From NCBI GenBank assembly GCA_964373065.1, contig CAYJSJ010000015.1, forward strand, positions 1 through 31,301: a stretch of DNA of 31,301 nucleotides, given 5' to 3'. This document shows, piece after piece, positions 14,821 through 22,672 of this stretch. The notes beneath the pieces were generated by a model. The model saw only the letters and a program-made list of their open reading frames with translations. It was not told where the DNA came from and made no database searches. The position numbers and the translations under genes are program-made. The first letter of the stretch is position 1, and each line of letters begins with the position of its first letter. The DNA comes from CAYJSJ01 sp964373065 (GTDB taxonomy: Bacteria; Patescibacteriota; Gracilibacteria; Peribacterales; Peribacteraceae).

Positions 14821-15396
14821 ATGCCGATAGCCGATGACACCATCGCTACAAATGACCTCCGTATCTATGAGTTCTGTTTTCTGTACCCGAGTAATCTCTC
14901 CCAAAAGGAGGAGGCAACCCTGTTGAAGGATGTGGAAAATATCATCGAAGAACAAGGGGGGAAGCAAGTGTCAAAAGACCTCTGGGGCAAGCGCGGTATC
15001 GCCTACAAGATCAAAGGGTATATGGAAGGCAACTACGTCGTGTACCACTATGAAATGGATCCGAGTAAACTCAAAGAGATCGACGAGACGCTCAGGATCA
15101 CGCCGCATGTGCTCCGCCATATCGTCGTAAAACCCCCGAAGGGATACGCCATCGTGAAGTACTCCGAAGCCTTCGGTCAGTGGCTGAAAGATCGCGAAGT
15201 GGAAGTGGAACGCAAAGAGCGGGAGCATGAGCAGAAGCTCGCGAAGAAAGTTGCGGAGAAAGCCCAGAGACAGGTGAAGCGCTCCGCGGCAGCCCAGAAG
15301 AAAGAAGCGACGGAAACGGTGAAGCCGGTCGCCGACAGGAAGAAAATCTCCGAAGAGTTGGACAAATTGATTTCCGATGATGATTTAAACCTGTAA
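14821..15396 (+). CDS. rpsF: Ribosomal protein bS6 with long C-terminal extension
   Basis: bS6 binds bS18 and 16S rRNA in the small-subunit platform. Seen: YEFCFLYPSNLS strand near residue 17, then KDLWGKRGIAYKIKGYMEGNYVVYHYEMDP, the beta strands and loop common to S6, and LRITPHVLRHIVVK. The usual S6 core of about 95-110 residues is followed by about 70 residues of charged, helical sequence (KDREVEVERKEREHEQKLAK onward) ending in an acidic tail, giving 191 residues. Start MPIADDTI is preferred to one 12 codons upstream, which lies in repeat sequence. rpsR follows 9 bp later; ssb, often found between the two, is absent. Confidence 0.88.
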   Translation: MPIADDTIATNDLRIYEFCFLYPSNLSQKEEATLLKDVENIIEEQGGKQVSKDLWGKRGIAYKIKGYMEGNYVVYHYEMDPSKLKEIDETLRITPHVLRHIVVKPPKGYAIVKYSEAFGQWLKDREVEVERKEREHEQKLAKKVAEKAQRQVKRSAAAQKKEATETVKPVADRKKISEELDKLISDDDLNL

Positions 15397-15405
15397 CCGC
15401 CGCAC

Positions 15406-15645
15406 ATGATGAAAAAGAACGCCCAACAACGCCGACAAGACCCACGCTCTAAAAAGTGTCAGTTCTGTGAAAAGGAAGTGAAGTACATCGACTGGAAGGA
15501 CTACCCGACCATGAAGCGTTCGATCGATTACTTCGGCAATATCATCAAGCGCTACTACACGGGCAACTGCCTCAAACACCAGAAAATGCTGAAAAACGCC
15601 ATCGAACGCGCACGGTTTATGGGAATGCTTGCTTATCGCAAGTGA
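15406..15645 (+). CDS. rpsR: Ribosomal protein bS18
   Basis: A 79-residue protein that pairs with bS6. Seen: KCQFC near residue 17, YIDWKDYPTMKRSIDYFGNI, and YTGNCLKHQKMLKNAIERARFMGMLAY, which matches the S18 core (kitGtctkhQR-ia-aIkrAR-lallPy). The Cys pair at C18 and C21 plus Cys55/His58 could bind zinc, as in the Cys-containing S18 type. A second Met directly after the first is an equal start candidate. No rplI follows. The stop codon lies in a hairpin that probably ends the operon. Confidence 0.92.
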   Translation: MMKKNAQQRRQDPRSKKCQFCEKEVKYIDWKDYPTMKRSIDYFGNIIKRYYTGNCLKHQKMLKNAIERARFMGMLAYRK

Positions 15646-15669
15646 AAAACCTACGGTTTTTCCCTTGCG
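15637..15669 (+). terminator. Hairpin overlapping the rpsR stop
   Basis: CGCAAG (15637-15642) pairs with CTTGCG (15664-15669), and AAAAACC (15645-15651) with GGTTTTT (15655-15661) across a TAC loop. T-rich 3' arm. Likely terminator or mRNA end stabiliser. Confidence 0.5.
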
Positions 15670-15700
15670 AGAACCCTTTTCCCTTCAGAGGAATCGCTCT

Positions 15701-15734
15701 AGGCAAGCAAAGCTTGCCTTCGCGATATTTTTTT
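15701..15734 (+). terminator. Second hairpin with T tract after rpsR
   Basis: AGGCAAGC-AAA-GCTTGCCT (15701-15719) then a run of T at 15727-15734. The T run starts 7 bp after the stem, so the fit to an intrinsic terminator is imperfect. Confidence 0.5.
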
Positions 15735-15776
15735 ACGACCGATAGAACGACCATTGTGTGCAAGCTTTTCCCTACT

Positions 15777-15808
15777 AGCTATCAGCTACCTTCTATCAGC
15801 TATCAGCT
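15777..15808. repeat. TATCAGC-type short repeat before yebC
   Basis: AGCTATCAGCTACCTTCTATC followed by AGCTATCAGCTG: three TATCAGC units, two of them adjacent. Placed directly upstream of the yebC start, next to a TGTAAT box (15809-15814) that lies 8 nt before the ATG. Confidence 0.7.
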
Positions 15809-15821
15809 GTAATCTAAGCCC

Positions 15822-16601
15822 ATGTCCGGACACAGCAAGTGGGCTAATATACGCATCCGCAAAGGCGCGCAGGACAAAAAGCGCGGCAAGATCTTTACGC
15901 GTCACAGCAAGCTGATCGAAATCGCGGCACGCGAAGGAGGTGGCGGCGATCTGGAAATGAACCCCCGTCTTCTAACGGCAATCGACAATGCAAAAACGGA
16001 CAGTGTTCCAAACGCAAACATCGAACGGGCGATCAAGAAAGGGGCCGGTGAACTCAAAGGGGAAGCGACGGCGGAAGTGATCTACGAAGCATACTTGCCG
16101 CTCCGAAGCGGCGAAGCCGCAGAGGGAAGCGCTCCGAGCAGTATTGCCTGCATCATCGAATGCCTTTCGGATAACAAGAATCGCACGTTGAATAACGTTC
16201 GTTCCGCAATCGAGAAGAACGGCGGCAAATGGGCAGCATCGGGTTCGGTGAAGTTTCTGTTTGCCCAAAAAGGAGTAGTGACGGGAAAGGGAACGATTCA
16301 TGATGATCTGGAGCTGGCATTGATCGATGCGGGAGCCGAAGAGATCGACCGCGACGGAGACACTGTGAGCGTTACGACCGGTATGGCGCACTGGACGAAA
16401 GTGAGGGATCTTCTGAGGGTAAAAGGAATCGACGTCAGCGAAGCAGGGCTCAGGTACGTTCCGATGCAACAGGTTCCCGTCACCGATCTGGAGTCTGCGA
16501 AGGCTCTGATGGAATTTCTAGAAGTGATCGAAGAGGACGAAGATGTTGCTGAGGTGCATACGAATGCGGATATTGCGGAGGAGATTGCAGCACGCCTGTA
16601 G
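15822..16601 (+). CDS. yebC: YebC/PmpR family protein
   Basis: Members act as transcription regulators and, by recent work on bacterial and mitochondrial relatives, help translation through proline stretches. Seen: hallmark N-terminus MSGHSKWANIRIRKGAQDKK, FTRHSKLIEIAAREGGGG, NPRLLTAIDNAK, IERAIKKGAGE, then IECLSDNKNRTLNNVRSAIEKNGGKWAASGSVKFLF. Length 259 residues against a usual ~245. The excess lies at about residues 89-101, where YEAYLPLRSGEAAEGSAPSS replaces the short Gly-Pro loop (YEGYGPGG). The strand order and the acidic C-terminus are normal. Convergent with the PBP gene. Confidence 0.94.
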   Translation: MSGHSKWANIRIRKGAQDKKRGKIFTRHSKLIEIAAREGGGGDLEMNPRLLTAIDNAKTDSVPNANIERAIKKGAGELKGEATAEVIYEAYLPLRSGEAAEGSAPSSIACIIECLSDNKNRTLNNVRSAIEKNGGKWAASGSVKFLFAQKGVVTGKGTIHDDLELALIDAGAEEIDRDGDTVSVTTGMAHWTKVRDLLRVKGIDVSEAGLRYVPMQQVPVTDLESAKALMEFLEVIEEDEDVAEVHTNADIAEEIAARL

Positions 16602-16630
16602 ATAGGTGCGATTCGCACGTAGCTACAGGC
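16594..16630. terminator. Two-step hairpin between convergent yebC and PBP genes
   Basis: GCCTGTAG (16594-16601) pairs with CTACAGGC (16623-16630), and GTGCG-ATT-CGCAC (16607-16619) forms an inner stem. It spans the yebC stop and nearly reaches the PBP stop; as a symmetric structure it could serve both strands. No T tract. Confidence 0.5.
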
Positions 16631-16633
16631 GCA

Positions 16634-19600
16634 TCATTCCACCGTCAACGTCCGCACATCCTCTGCGGTGTTGCCTGCTATGTCCGTCGCAAGCACTTTG
16701 AGATGATAAACGCCCGGAGCCTCTGTGAGCATATAGGTCATGGTATAAGGTTCCTTCGGCTTGGTAGTGAGTAGTACGTCACCCAGAAAGAACTGCACAT
16801 ATTTCATGCCGCTTTCCATGTCCTCTGCTTTTGCCTGCATCGTCAGTTCACCGCCTTTTGGTAAACGCATATCATCGCGAGGGAGAATAAATTCCACAGT
16901 CGGCGCACGCGTGTCTTGATTAAATGTGAAGTTCACACTAAAGCTCGCGGTGGTGAAGTACTCGTCTGTGATCGTAGCAGTGAGTGTATGTTGGCCGGAC
17001 TCTGCTACGGATTTTGGCACACGAAGCGACTGCGTAAAAGGAGCTGTAGTGACATTGGCAACCTGCACACCGTCAATCGCAAATGTAACGGAAAGGATTC
17101 CCGCCTGCGATGCATAGTGAATGCGAGGTTGAAACACCGGGTACGTTGCCGTGCCGCCCGGAGCGGGTGTCACTATGGAAATGACGGGCTTGGAAAGTCT
17201 TCCGGGTGTCATGTCCAGCCGGCACTTCTCTGTCGGAGCAACGGGGAGCGGCAGGAGCGCACCGGAGTGATCGGGTGTCGCATACCAGAGCTCCATCTGT
17301 TTTTTCGTCCATGCCTGCACGCCCTCTTCCCATGTGGGCCAGCGTTTTCCTTCGACACTTCTCGCTACGAGGAAGCTTCCGCTTGCACGCGCTTCCAATG
17401 GACACTCGTCGGAAATGAGAAGGTGGGTCACTCTGTCGATTTCTATCTGCACGCAATCAGGATCCTGCGCTGTGGGAGGAAATTCCTCCAGGAAAACATC
17501 GGCACGGCGATGTTCGACGGGGGTGCACGGCGACGGCAGTTGACCGGAGAGTGTGGAGATCTGCGGCGTGATGATCCCGTCGGGTCGCTCGAATTCCGTC
17601 ACTGGATTTTTCAATGTGCGATGGGCGGAAACCATGAAGTCACGCCAGAAGGGGCTGACGGAAGTGAGACCGTCTGCTTTGTCGAACATAGCGGAAGAAT
17701 CGGCGTTGCCCATCCATGCTCCAACGACAAGATTGGGGGTGTACCCAAGCACCCAAGCGTTATCGGGCTTCCGAAGAAGGCACACCTGCCGCATTTCCCC
17801 CGGACGCTCCGGAATCGAAACTTCTTTCCACTCCATGCACTTATTACTGGTACCGGTTTTTGCAGCAGTCTTATACCCCGGAACCGAAAGCTGCGTTCGC
17901 CAATACTCCTCCGGGCGCGCCGATTCGTCGCTTAAGATGGATGTAATCTGGTAGGCAATGCGCGGATCAAGCGCGGATTTCCCCTCTTCCTCCTTCGGTG
18001 AATAGAGCAGGTTTCCTTTGCTATCCGTAATACGGCGGATACTGATGACGGGCTTGGCGATACCCCCGCGCGCCAAGGCACCATAGGCATTTGCCATCTC
18101 CAGAAGCGGTGTCTCCGCCGCACCCAGCGCGAGCGGCCAGCCATAATCGAACACTCCGCGTTCCTCCTGCAGCTCCTCTTTGCGCAGGAGTGGGGTGGGC
18201 GCACCCAGTGCCGACACGAGCGTCAAAATTTGATCTTCCTGACCTGCGAGAAAGTACGCTTTGGCCGCCGGAACATTGCGGGATGCACCGAGTGCGGTGC
18301 GTATCGTCATGAGTCCCTTGTAGCGTCCGTCGTAGTTCTGCGGTTCATCGTTCCCTATTTTTGTCGGCACATCGTAGATGGGAGTTGCCGGCCCAAACCC
18401 CCGCTGGAATGCAGCCGCATAGACGAAGGGCTTGAAGGATGAACCCGGCTGTCTGGGAGCCTGCGCCATATCGATCTTGCCGCCGTTCTCCTCATCGGCA
18501 TAGTCCATGTTGCCGACATACGACAGTATGTCGTTGCTCCGAGGATCCAGTGCCACGAGTGCCATATTCTCTCCTCCGAACCGCGTCGTCAGATCTTCCC
18601 TATACCGTGCGATAGATTCCTCCGCCCGTTGCTGCAGATCCCAATCAAGCGTTGTTTCGATGCGCAGCCCCCCCTGCTCCAAAAGCCCCTCCTCGAATCT
18701 GCCCGCAAAGATCTCCTCCACCTGCTGCCGGACCCAGAGAACGAAGTGCGGTGCACGAATAGATTCACGCGTTGGTTCGAATATGATTTTTTCCAGTTGC
18801 TCAATGGAAGAGAGTCGCTCGGCTTCGGTGATGTATCCTTGCTCTTCCATGTTCCTCAGTACTTGATCGGTGCGGCCTCCTATGTACACAGTGGATGACC
18901 CCGTTCCCGCATACGAGCCGAGCAGACCGATAGTAATATCGTCGGGACGGATCTCGGAAGCGCCGGTGATCTCGCCGCTCACGATCTTACTGAACACGGC
19001 ATCGCTGACCTGCGTTCGCACATGCTTCCCGTACGGGCTGAAATACGACGGTCTTTGCGGCAATGACGCAAGAATCGCAGACTGCGCAAGCGTGAGATCC
19101 TCGGCGGAAACGCTGAAGTACTGCCTAGCAGCCTGCTCTACACCATAGGCATTTCGACCGAAGGGAATCCAGTTGAGATAGAGCTCCAAAAGCTCCTTCT
19201 TCTCATAGCGATGCTCGAGTTGACACCCGAGAATGAACTCTTTCACTTTGCGCTGGTAACGGTTTTCCTGCTGTAAATTCAACACGTTGCGCGCAAGCTG
19301 GCGGGTGATGGTGGATCCTCCGCCCGCACGACCGAGGAAAAAAATAGCACGTGCAATGGCACGAAGATCCAGGCATCCGCGTTCATAAAAACGCTCGTCT
19401 TCTATGGAAATCGTCGCCTGTTTCATGGAAAGCGGAATCCTCTCGCCGGGAATGAACGTTCTGTCCTCCTCGTTAAAGAGGCGATAGAGCTCAATCCCGT
19501 TTCTATCCATAATGACCGTGCTCTGGGAAGCAAGAAAACTCGTAGGATTGGAAACATCGGGAAACGTAAACCAAAGGAATGCCACATACGCAGTGGCAGC

Positions 19601-19798
19601 AACCGCACATGCAATAATGGCACGCCTGCGGAACGTTTTCCGCGCACTGCGGGACTGCGACAATGGCGTCCAAACAGCCTTGATACACCGCTTAATGTAC
19701 CTCAAAAATTCCGAAAGGCGGTAGTGACCCGATGATGGACTGCGAGAAACCGCTCCAAGAGAGCGTGTCTTAAAATCGCGACCGCGGAAAGAGACCAC
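16634..19798 (-). CDS. Bifunctional penicillin-binding protein (class A) with C-terminal Ig-like domains
   Basis: Polymerises and cross-links peptidoglycan outside the membrane. Over 1054 residues: basic cytoplasmic N-terminus; TM anchor about 60-78; GT51 transglycosylase with SIEDERF (catalytic Glu133), GGSTITRQLARN (160-171) and LYLNWIPFG...YGVEQAA; transpeptidase with SSFK (Ser453, Lys456), SRN (506-508) and KTGT (647-650); then a Cys-containing region and two Ig-like/BiPBP_C-like beta domains (about 865-960 and 961-1054). Start is GTG at 19798 (no in-frame ATG before the TM). The region after KTG resembles the PBP1C-type layout. Several Cys pairs in the extracytoplasmic part (for example near residues 654 and 673) may form disulfides. 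All catalytic motifs are intact. Confidence 0.93.
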   Translation of the reverse strand: MVSFRGRDFKTRSLGAVSRSPSSGHYRLSEFLRYIKRCIKAVWTPLSQSRSARKTFRRRAIIACAVAATAYVAFLWFTFPDVSNPTSFLASQSTVIMDRNGIELYRLFNEEDRTFIPGERIPLSMKQATISIEDERFYERGCLDLRAIARAIFFLGRAGGGSTITRQLARNVLNLQQENRYQRKVKEFILGCQLEHRYEKKELLELYLNWIPFGRNAYGVEQAARQYFSVSAEDLTLAQSAILASLPQRPSYFSPYGKHVRTQVSDAVFSKIVSGEITGASEIRPDDITIGLLGSYAGTGSSTVYIGGRTDQVLRNMEEQGYITEAERLSSIEQLEKIIFEPTRESIRAPHFVLWVRQQVEEIFAGRFEEGLLEQGGLRIETTLDWDLQQRAEESIARYREDLTTRFGGENMALVALDPRSNDILSYVGNMDYADEENGGKIDMAQAPRQPGSSFKPFVYAAAFQRGFGPATPIYDVPTKIGNDEPQNYDGRYKGLMTIRTALGASRNVPAAKAYFLAGQEDQILTLVSALGAPTPLLRKEELQEERGVFDYGWPLALGAAETPLLEMANAYGALARGGIAKPVISIRRITDSKGNLLYSPKEEEGKSALDPRIAYQITSILSDESARPEEYWRTQLSVPGYKTAAKTGTSNKCMEWKEVSIPERPGEMRQVCLLRKPDNAWVLGYTPNLVVGAWMGNADSSAMFDKADGLTSVSPFWRDFMVSAHRTLKNPVTEFERPDGIITPQISTLSGQLPSPCTPVEHRRADVFLEEFPPTAQDPDCVQIEIDRVTHLLISDECPLEARASGSFLVARSVEGKRWPTWEEGVQAWTKKQMELWYATPDHSGALLPLPVAPTEKCRLDMTPGRLSKPVISIVTPAPGGTATYPVFQPRIHYASQAGILSVTFAIDGVQVANVTTAPFTQSLRVPKSVAESGQHTLTATITDEYFTTASFSVNFTFNQDTRAPTVEFILPRDDMRLPKGGELTMQAKAEDMESGMKYVQFFLGDVLLTTKPKEPYTMTYMLTEAPGVYHLKVLATDIAGNTAEDVRTLTVE

Positions 19799-19887
19799 GA
19801 AGTGGAAGGGAGAAGTTGCGAACAGTCTACCAAGGCAACGCTCGGGAATCGAAGAAAATGGTGAGAAACATGGACCATGAATACGAG

Positions 19888-19916
19888 GTGAAAGCAGGAA
19901 GAAAACCTGCTACATT
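19888..19916 (+). promoter_or_regulatory. Putative promoter of the pilin-like gene, leaderless
   Basis: GTGAAA (19888-19893), 17-bp spacer, TACATT (19911-19916). The ATG is at 19923, so transcription would begin at or next to the start codon. Confidence 0.4.
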
Positions 19917-19922
19917 GACGGC

Positions 19923-20276
19923 ATGAGGGTACGCACTTCACTGCTGACGATCATGATGCTTTCGGGTAAAGCGGCCAGTGCTTTCGCCCAAGGAAGGAGT
20001 GTAGACGACACCCTCAATGTCAGCTCCCTCTACGCCGGAGGAATCGGGTGGTCTGAAATCATCAATAACATACTGCAGACGCTTGGGGTGACGATCTTTG
20101 CCGTTTCCGGAGCGGCGTTTTTGGTCGGAGCACTCATGTACACCGCAGGATTTATCAGTGAAGAAAATAAGTCCAAGGGAAAGCAATTGATGATTGGATC
20201 GCTCTACGGCATGGCTGTTGTGCTTTCTGCAAGAGTTCTCCTGAATGTGGCGTACTATTTCGTTTACGACGCCTGA
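19923..20276 (+). CDS. TrbC/VirB2-like pilin-type membrane protein
   Basis: A 117-residue protein: signal peptide (MRVRTSLLTIMMLSGKAASAF, likely cut after AFAQ near residue 23), a short hydrophilic stretch, then two hydrophobic helices (about 46-72 and 90-112) separated by a charged loop EENKSKGKQ. GVTIFAVSGAAFLVGALMY followed by GK-QLMIGSLYGMAVVLSARV matches the two-helix VirB2/TrbC/T4SS pilin layout common in CPR genomes. No type IV secretion ATPase or VirB gene is in the window, so secretion is not implied. It starts a plus-strand run, divergent from the PBP gene. Confidence 0.65.
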   Translation: MRVRTSLLTIMMLSGKAASAFAQGRSVDDTLNVSSLYAGGIGWSEIINNILQTLGVTIFAVSGAAFLVGALMYTAGFISEENKSKGKQLMIGSLYGMAVVLSARVLLNVAYYFVYDA

Positions 20277-20398
20277 AAACGCTACCAGCAAAGACGCGTA
20301 TGCAAATTGTGCCATGGCAATCGGTTTTGAAGAAGAGAAAAATTTTTGCGGGATTTTTCTGTGCATACTTCCAAGTTCTTCTAGAATGCTAGGTACGC

Positions 20399-21013
20399 AT
20401 GCGAGACGACTCCGCTCCATCGTCGGATATACTGGAACGCCTAGAAGAAGCGGAGCAACTCAAGCTCGCAGGGAGACACCGAGACGCTCTTAGTATCCTC
20501 GAAGAACTGTTGATGGAAGATCCGGAGAATATTCCCGCACTGGAAGAAGTCGCCGACAATGAGCTGAGTCTCGAACACTATCCCCGCGCGCAAACAGCTG
20601 CGGCGCAAGCGATCGCGCTCGACGATAAAAGCTATACCGGTCACTACATCATCGGTTTTTTGCGCTCGGTGGAAGGGCAATGGGATACGGCGACTCTACA
20701 TCTTCGCAAGGCAAACACGCTACGTCCCAACAATGCAGAAATCCTCCGCTGTCTCGGTTGGGCGCTCTTCAACGGTGGTCAGAGAGCGCAAGGGATCGTT
20801 ACACTGGAACGCTCGTTGAATCTCGATCATGGAAATCCTCTGACTCTCTGCGATTTGGGAGTGGCATACCTGCAAACGAGGAACTTCACCAAAGCGAAAT
20901 CTCTCTTTGACCGCGCTCTGGAACTGGACCCCGAAAACACCAAAGCGATCGAGTGCATCAAAGCAGTGGACCAACTGGAGCAAATGCTCGCAAAGAGGCA
21001 CAAGACTGTATGA
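20399..21013 (+). CDS. TPR-repeat protein
   Basis: A 204-residue soluble helical protein without signal peptide. Four to five tetratricopeptide units can be read: ALSILEELLMEDPENIPALE (about 30-50), AQTAAAQAIALDDKSYTGHY, TATLHLRKANTLRPNNAEIL, GIVTLERSLNLDHGNPLTLC and AKSLFDRALELDPENTKAIE (about 165-184). Such proteins act as binding scaffolds; partner unknown. A TAGAAT box (20382-20387) lies 11 nt before the ATG. The 122-bp spacer to the pilin-like gene holds an AT-rich inverted repeat AGAAAAAT...ATTTTTCT (about 20335-20361) that may end the pilin transcript. Confidence 0.8.
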   Translation: MRDDSAPSSDILERLEEAEQLKLAGRHRDALSILEELLMEDPENIPALEEVADNELSLEHYPRAQTAAAQAIALDDKSYTGHYIIGFLRSVEGQWDTATLHLRKANTLRPNNAEILRCLGWALFNGGQRAQGIVTLERSLNLDHGNPLTLCDLGVAYLQTRNFTKAKSLFDRALELDPENTKAIECIKAVDQLEQMLAKRHKTV

Positions 21014-21044
21014 TAGTCTTCTCTGCTCCTCAGAAGTCCCCTAG

Positions 21045-21065
21045 CCCAACCCCAACCCCAACCCT
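21045..21065. repeat. CCCAAC tandem tract before ftsX
   Basis: Three exact CCCAAC units (21045-21062) and a CCCTA tail, in the 63-bp spacer before ftsX. Same style as the CCCTAA arrays near sufS. Confidence 0.8.
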
Positions 21066-21076
21066 ATACTCTCCCC

Positions 21077-22036
21077 ATGCAGCCAAAGAGTTTGGTGATC
21101 GTGCGTAGAGGCATCGTACGGGGCATGACCACGCTGTTTCGGGAGAGGCAGTGGGCCACTGCACTTGGCGCCCTACTTGGAGTGTTCATTTTGGTGCAAC
21201 TCTTGCTTCTCGTGTTCACGGGATTGCAGGGGGTGCGTGCCGTCCTGCATAGCAGGACAGATCTGCGGCTGGAAATACGCGCAGAGGCAAGTGAAGCGGA
21301 TACGCAGGAATTCATCAGCGCTCTTGCGGCGCTTCCCTCTGTACGTGAAACCGTATTTATCACGAAAGAAAAAGCCTATGAAACACTGCGAACAAGCGAC
21401 CCCGAACTCATCGCGTTTTTGGAAGAATTTCGCATGCAAAATCCCTTTGCAGATACGATCGGCGTGACACTCTCCTCACTGGATTCTTACGAGCAATTCA
21501 GCGCTTTCGTAGAACAGGCGCGCTGGCAAACAATCGTGGATCCCACGTTCCTTTCGAAGGTCACCGATCAGGAAAAACAGGTCTATGCACTCCTGGACAT
21601 CACCGATGCAGCTGAATCCTTTACGCTTCTTGTGCTCCTTGTTGCAGGAGCGGCTCTGGTATGTATCACCACGGAACTCGTCCGCAGGCGTGCACTGTAT
21701 CGCAGCGATGAGGTACTCATTGAACGGCTGGTCGGAGCGTCGCCCTTTTCCATAGCCGTTCCGTTTCTTATCGAGGCGGTCGTTCTCGTCTCTGTCGCAA
21801 TTATCCTGAGCGGTCTGCTGCTCGGGCTTCTTGTCCTCTTGCTGCCCGCGATCGTTCCCACACTGCAATCTAGCGCACTGGGGCCGTTGCTAGCCGCCAT
21901 GAAGCCGCTCCTCTCCTCTCTGGTGCCTGCTCTTCTGTTTTTGGAAATTGTCTGTGCGCTCGTGATCGCCGCACTTGGCACTTGGCTTGGGATCCGCCCG
22001 CACATCACCTCTCCGCGCCTTGCGCTCATTCCATGA
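21077..22036 (+). CDS. ftsX: FtsX-like cell division permease protein
   Basis: Membrane partner of FtsE that controls peptidoglycan hydrolases at the septum. Seen over 319 residues: N-terminal cytoplasmic segment, TM1 (about 28-50), an extracellular domain of about 120 residues with SEADTQEFISALAALPSV and FITKEKAYETL typical of the FtsX ECD, then three TM helices (about 180-200, 228-260, 285-308) with LIERLVGASPFSIAVPFLIEA in the loop, matching the MacB/FtsX permease signature (vGA---fi--pFl-Eg). No ftsE is adjacent. recO overlaps its stop by ATGA. No Shine-Dalgarno. Confidence 0.88.
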   Translation: MQPKSLVIVRRGIVRGMTTLFRERQWATALGALLGVFILVQLLLLVFTGLQGVRAVLHSRTDLRLEIRAEASEADTQEFISALAALPSVRETVFITKEKAYETLRTSDPELIAFLEEFRMQNPFADTIGVTLSSLDSYEQFSAFVEQARWQTIVDPTFLSKVTDQEKQVYALLDITDAAESFTLLVLLVAGAALVCITTELVRRRALYRSDEVLIERLVGASPFSIAVPFLIEAVVLVSVAIILSGLLLGLLVLLLPAIVPTLQSSALGPLLAAMKPLLSSLVPALLFLEIVCALVIAALGTWLGIRPHITSPRLALIP

Positions 22037-22671
22037 GCAAATCCCTCACCCTCGAAGCTCTCGTACTTACGACGCATAACGTCGGGGAAGCCGACCGCTT
22101 CTGCATCTTTTTTACGCGAGAAAAAGGCAGAATCGCTGCGCGTGCCCGTGGTGTGCGGAAACCCGGGAGTCGCATGGGCGGCCACCTGCTGCCGCTCAGG
22201 CACCTGACGCTGGAACTCCGCGAAGGTTCCGCCGGATACATGATTGTAGGAGCCGAAAGACGTTCCGGTGAACACCTCACCGGAGTGATGCCGATCCTTC
22301 GCGCGGAGCAGGGAATGGAACTTCTGCTTACCACCATCCACGACGCAGAGCCGATGCCGGGACTCTTCGACGTGACGCTGCAGTTTCTCCACGCATGCGG
22401 TACCGCCGACGAATCGCCCGTCCTGCCGTTTACTATGAATCTTTTGAAACATTCCGGAATGCTCCCCGATCCCTCCAACGCGTTTTTCGGCCGGTGTACC
22501 GCAAAGCAAAAGGAATACCTCAGGCGCTGCACACAAGAGGATTGGAGTCTGCTTCCATCACTCACCGGCAGGGAGCGCGCGGTGTTCTCGTCACTCTGTG
22601 CAACTCTCCTGACGGAGATCAATACAGGAACGCTCAAGGCGGGAGGAGTGCTCCGGCAGATGGCAAAATGA
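22033..22671 (+). CDS. recO: DNA repair protein RecO, short form
   Basis: Recombination mediator that with RecR loads RecA on SSB-coated DNA. Seen over 212 residues: N-terminal OB fold EALVLTTHNVGEADRFCIFF and GRIAARARGVRKPGSRMGGHLLPLRHLTLELREG, then a helical domain with LLLTTIHDAEPMPGLFDVTLQFLHA and NLLKHSGMLPDPSNAF. Typical RecO has a four-Cys zinc site (two CxxC) after the helical part; here only isolated Cys (FFGRCTAKQ and LRRCTQED) remain. The ATG at 22033 overlaps the ftsX stop by 4 bp; an upstream in-frame Met is ignored. Convergent with vanW, one base apart. Confidence 0.85.
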   Translation: MSKSLTLEALVLTTHNVGEADRFCIFFTREKGRIAARARGVRKPGSRMGGHLLPLRHLTLELREGSAGYMIVGAERRSGEHLTGVMPILRAEQGMELLLTTIHDAEPMPGLFDVTLQFLHACGTADESPVLPFTMNLLKHSGMLPDPSNAFFGRCTAKQKEYLRRCTQEDWSLLPSLTGRERAVFSSLCATLLTEINTGTLKAGGVLRQMAK

Positions 22672-22672
22672 T

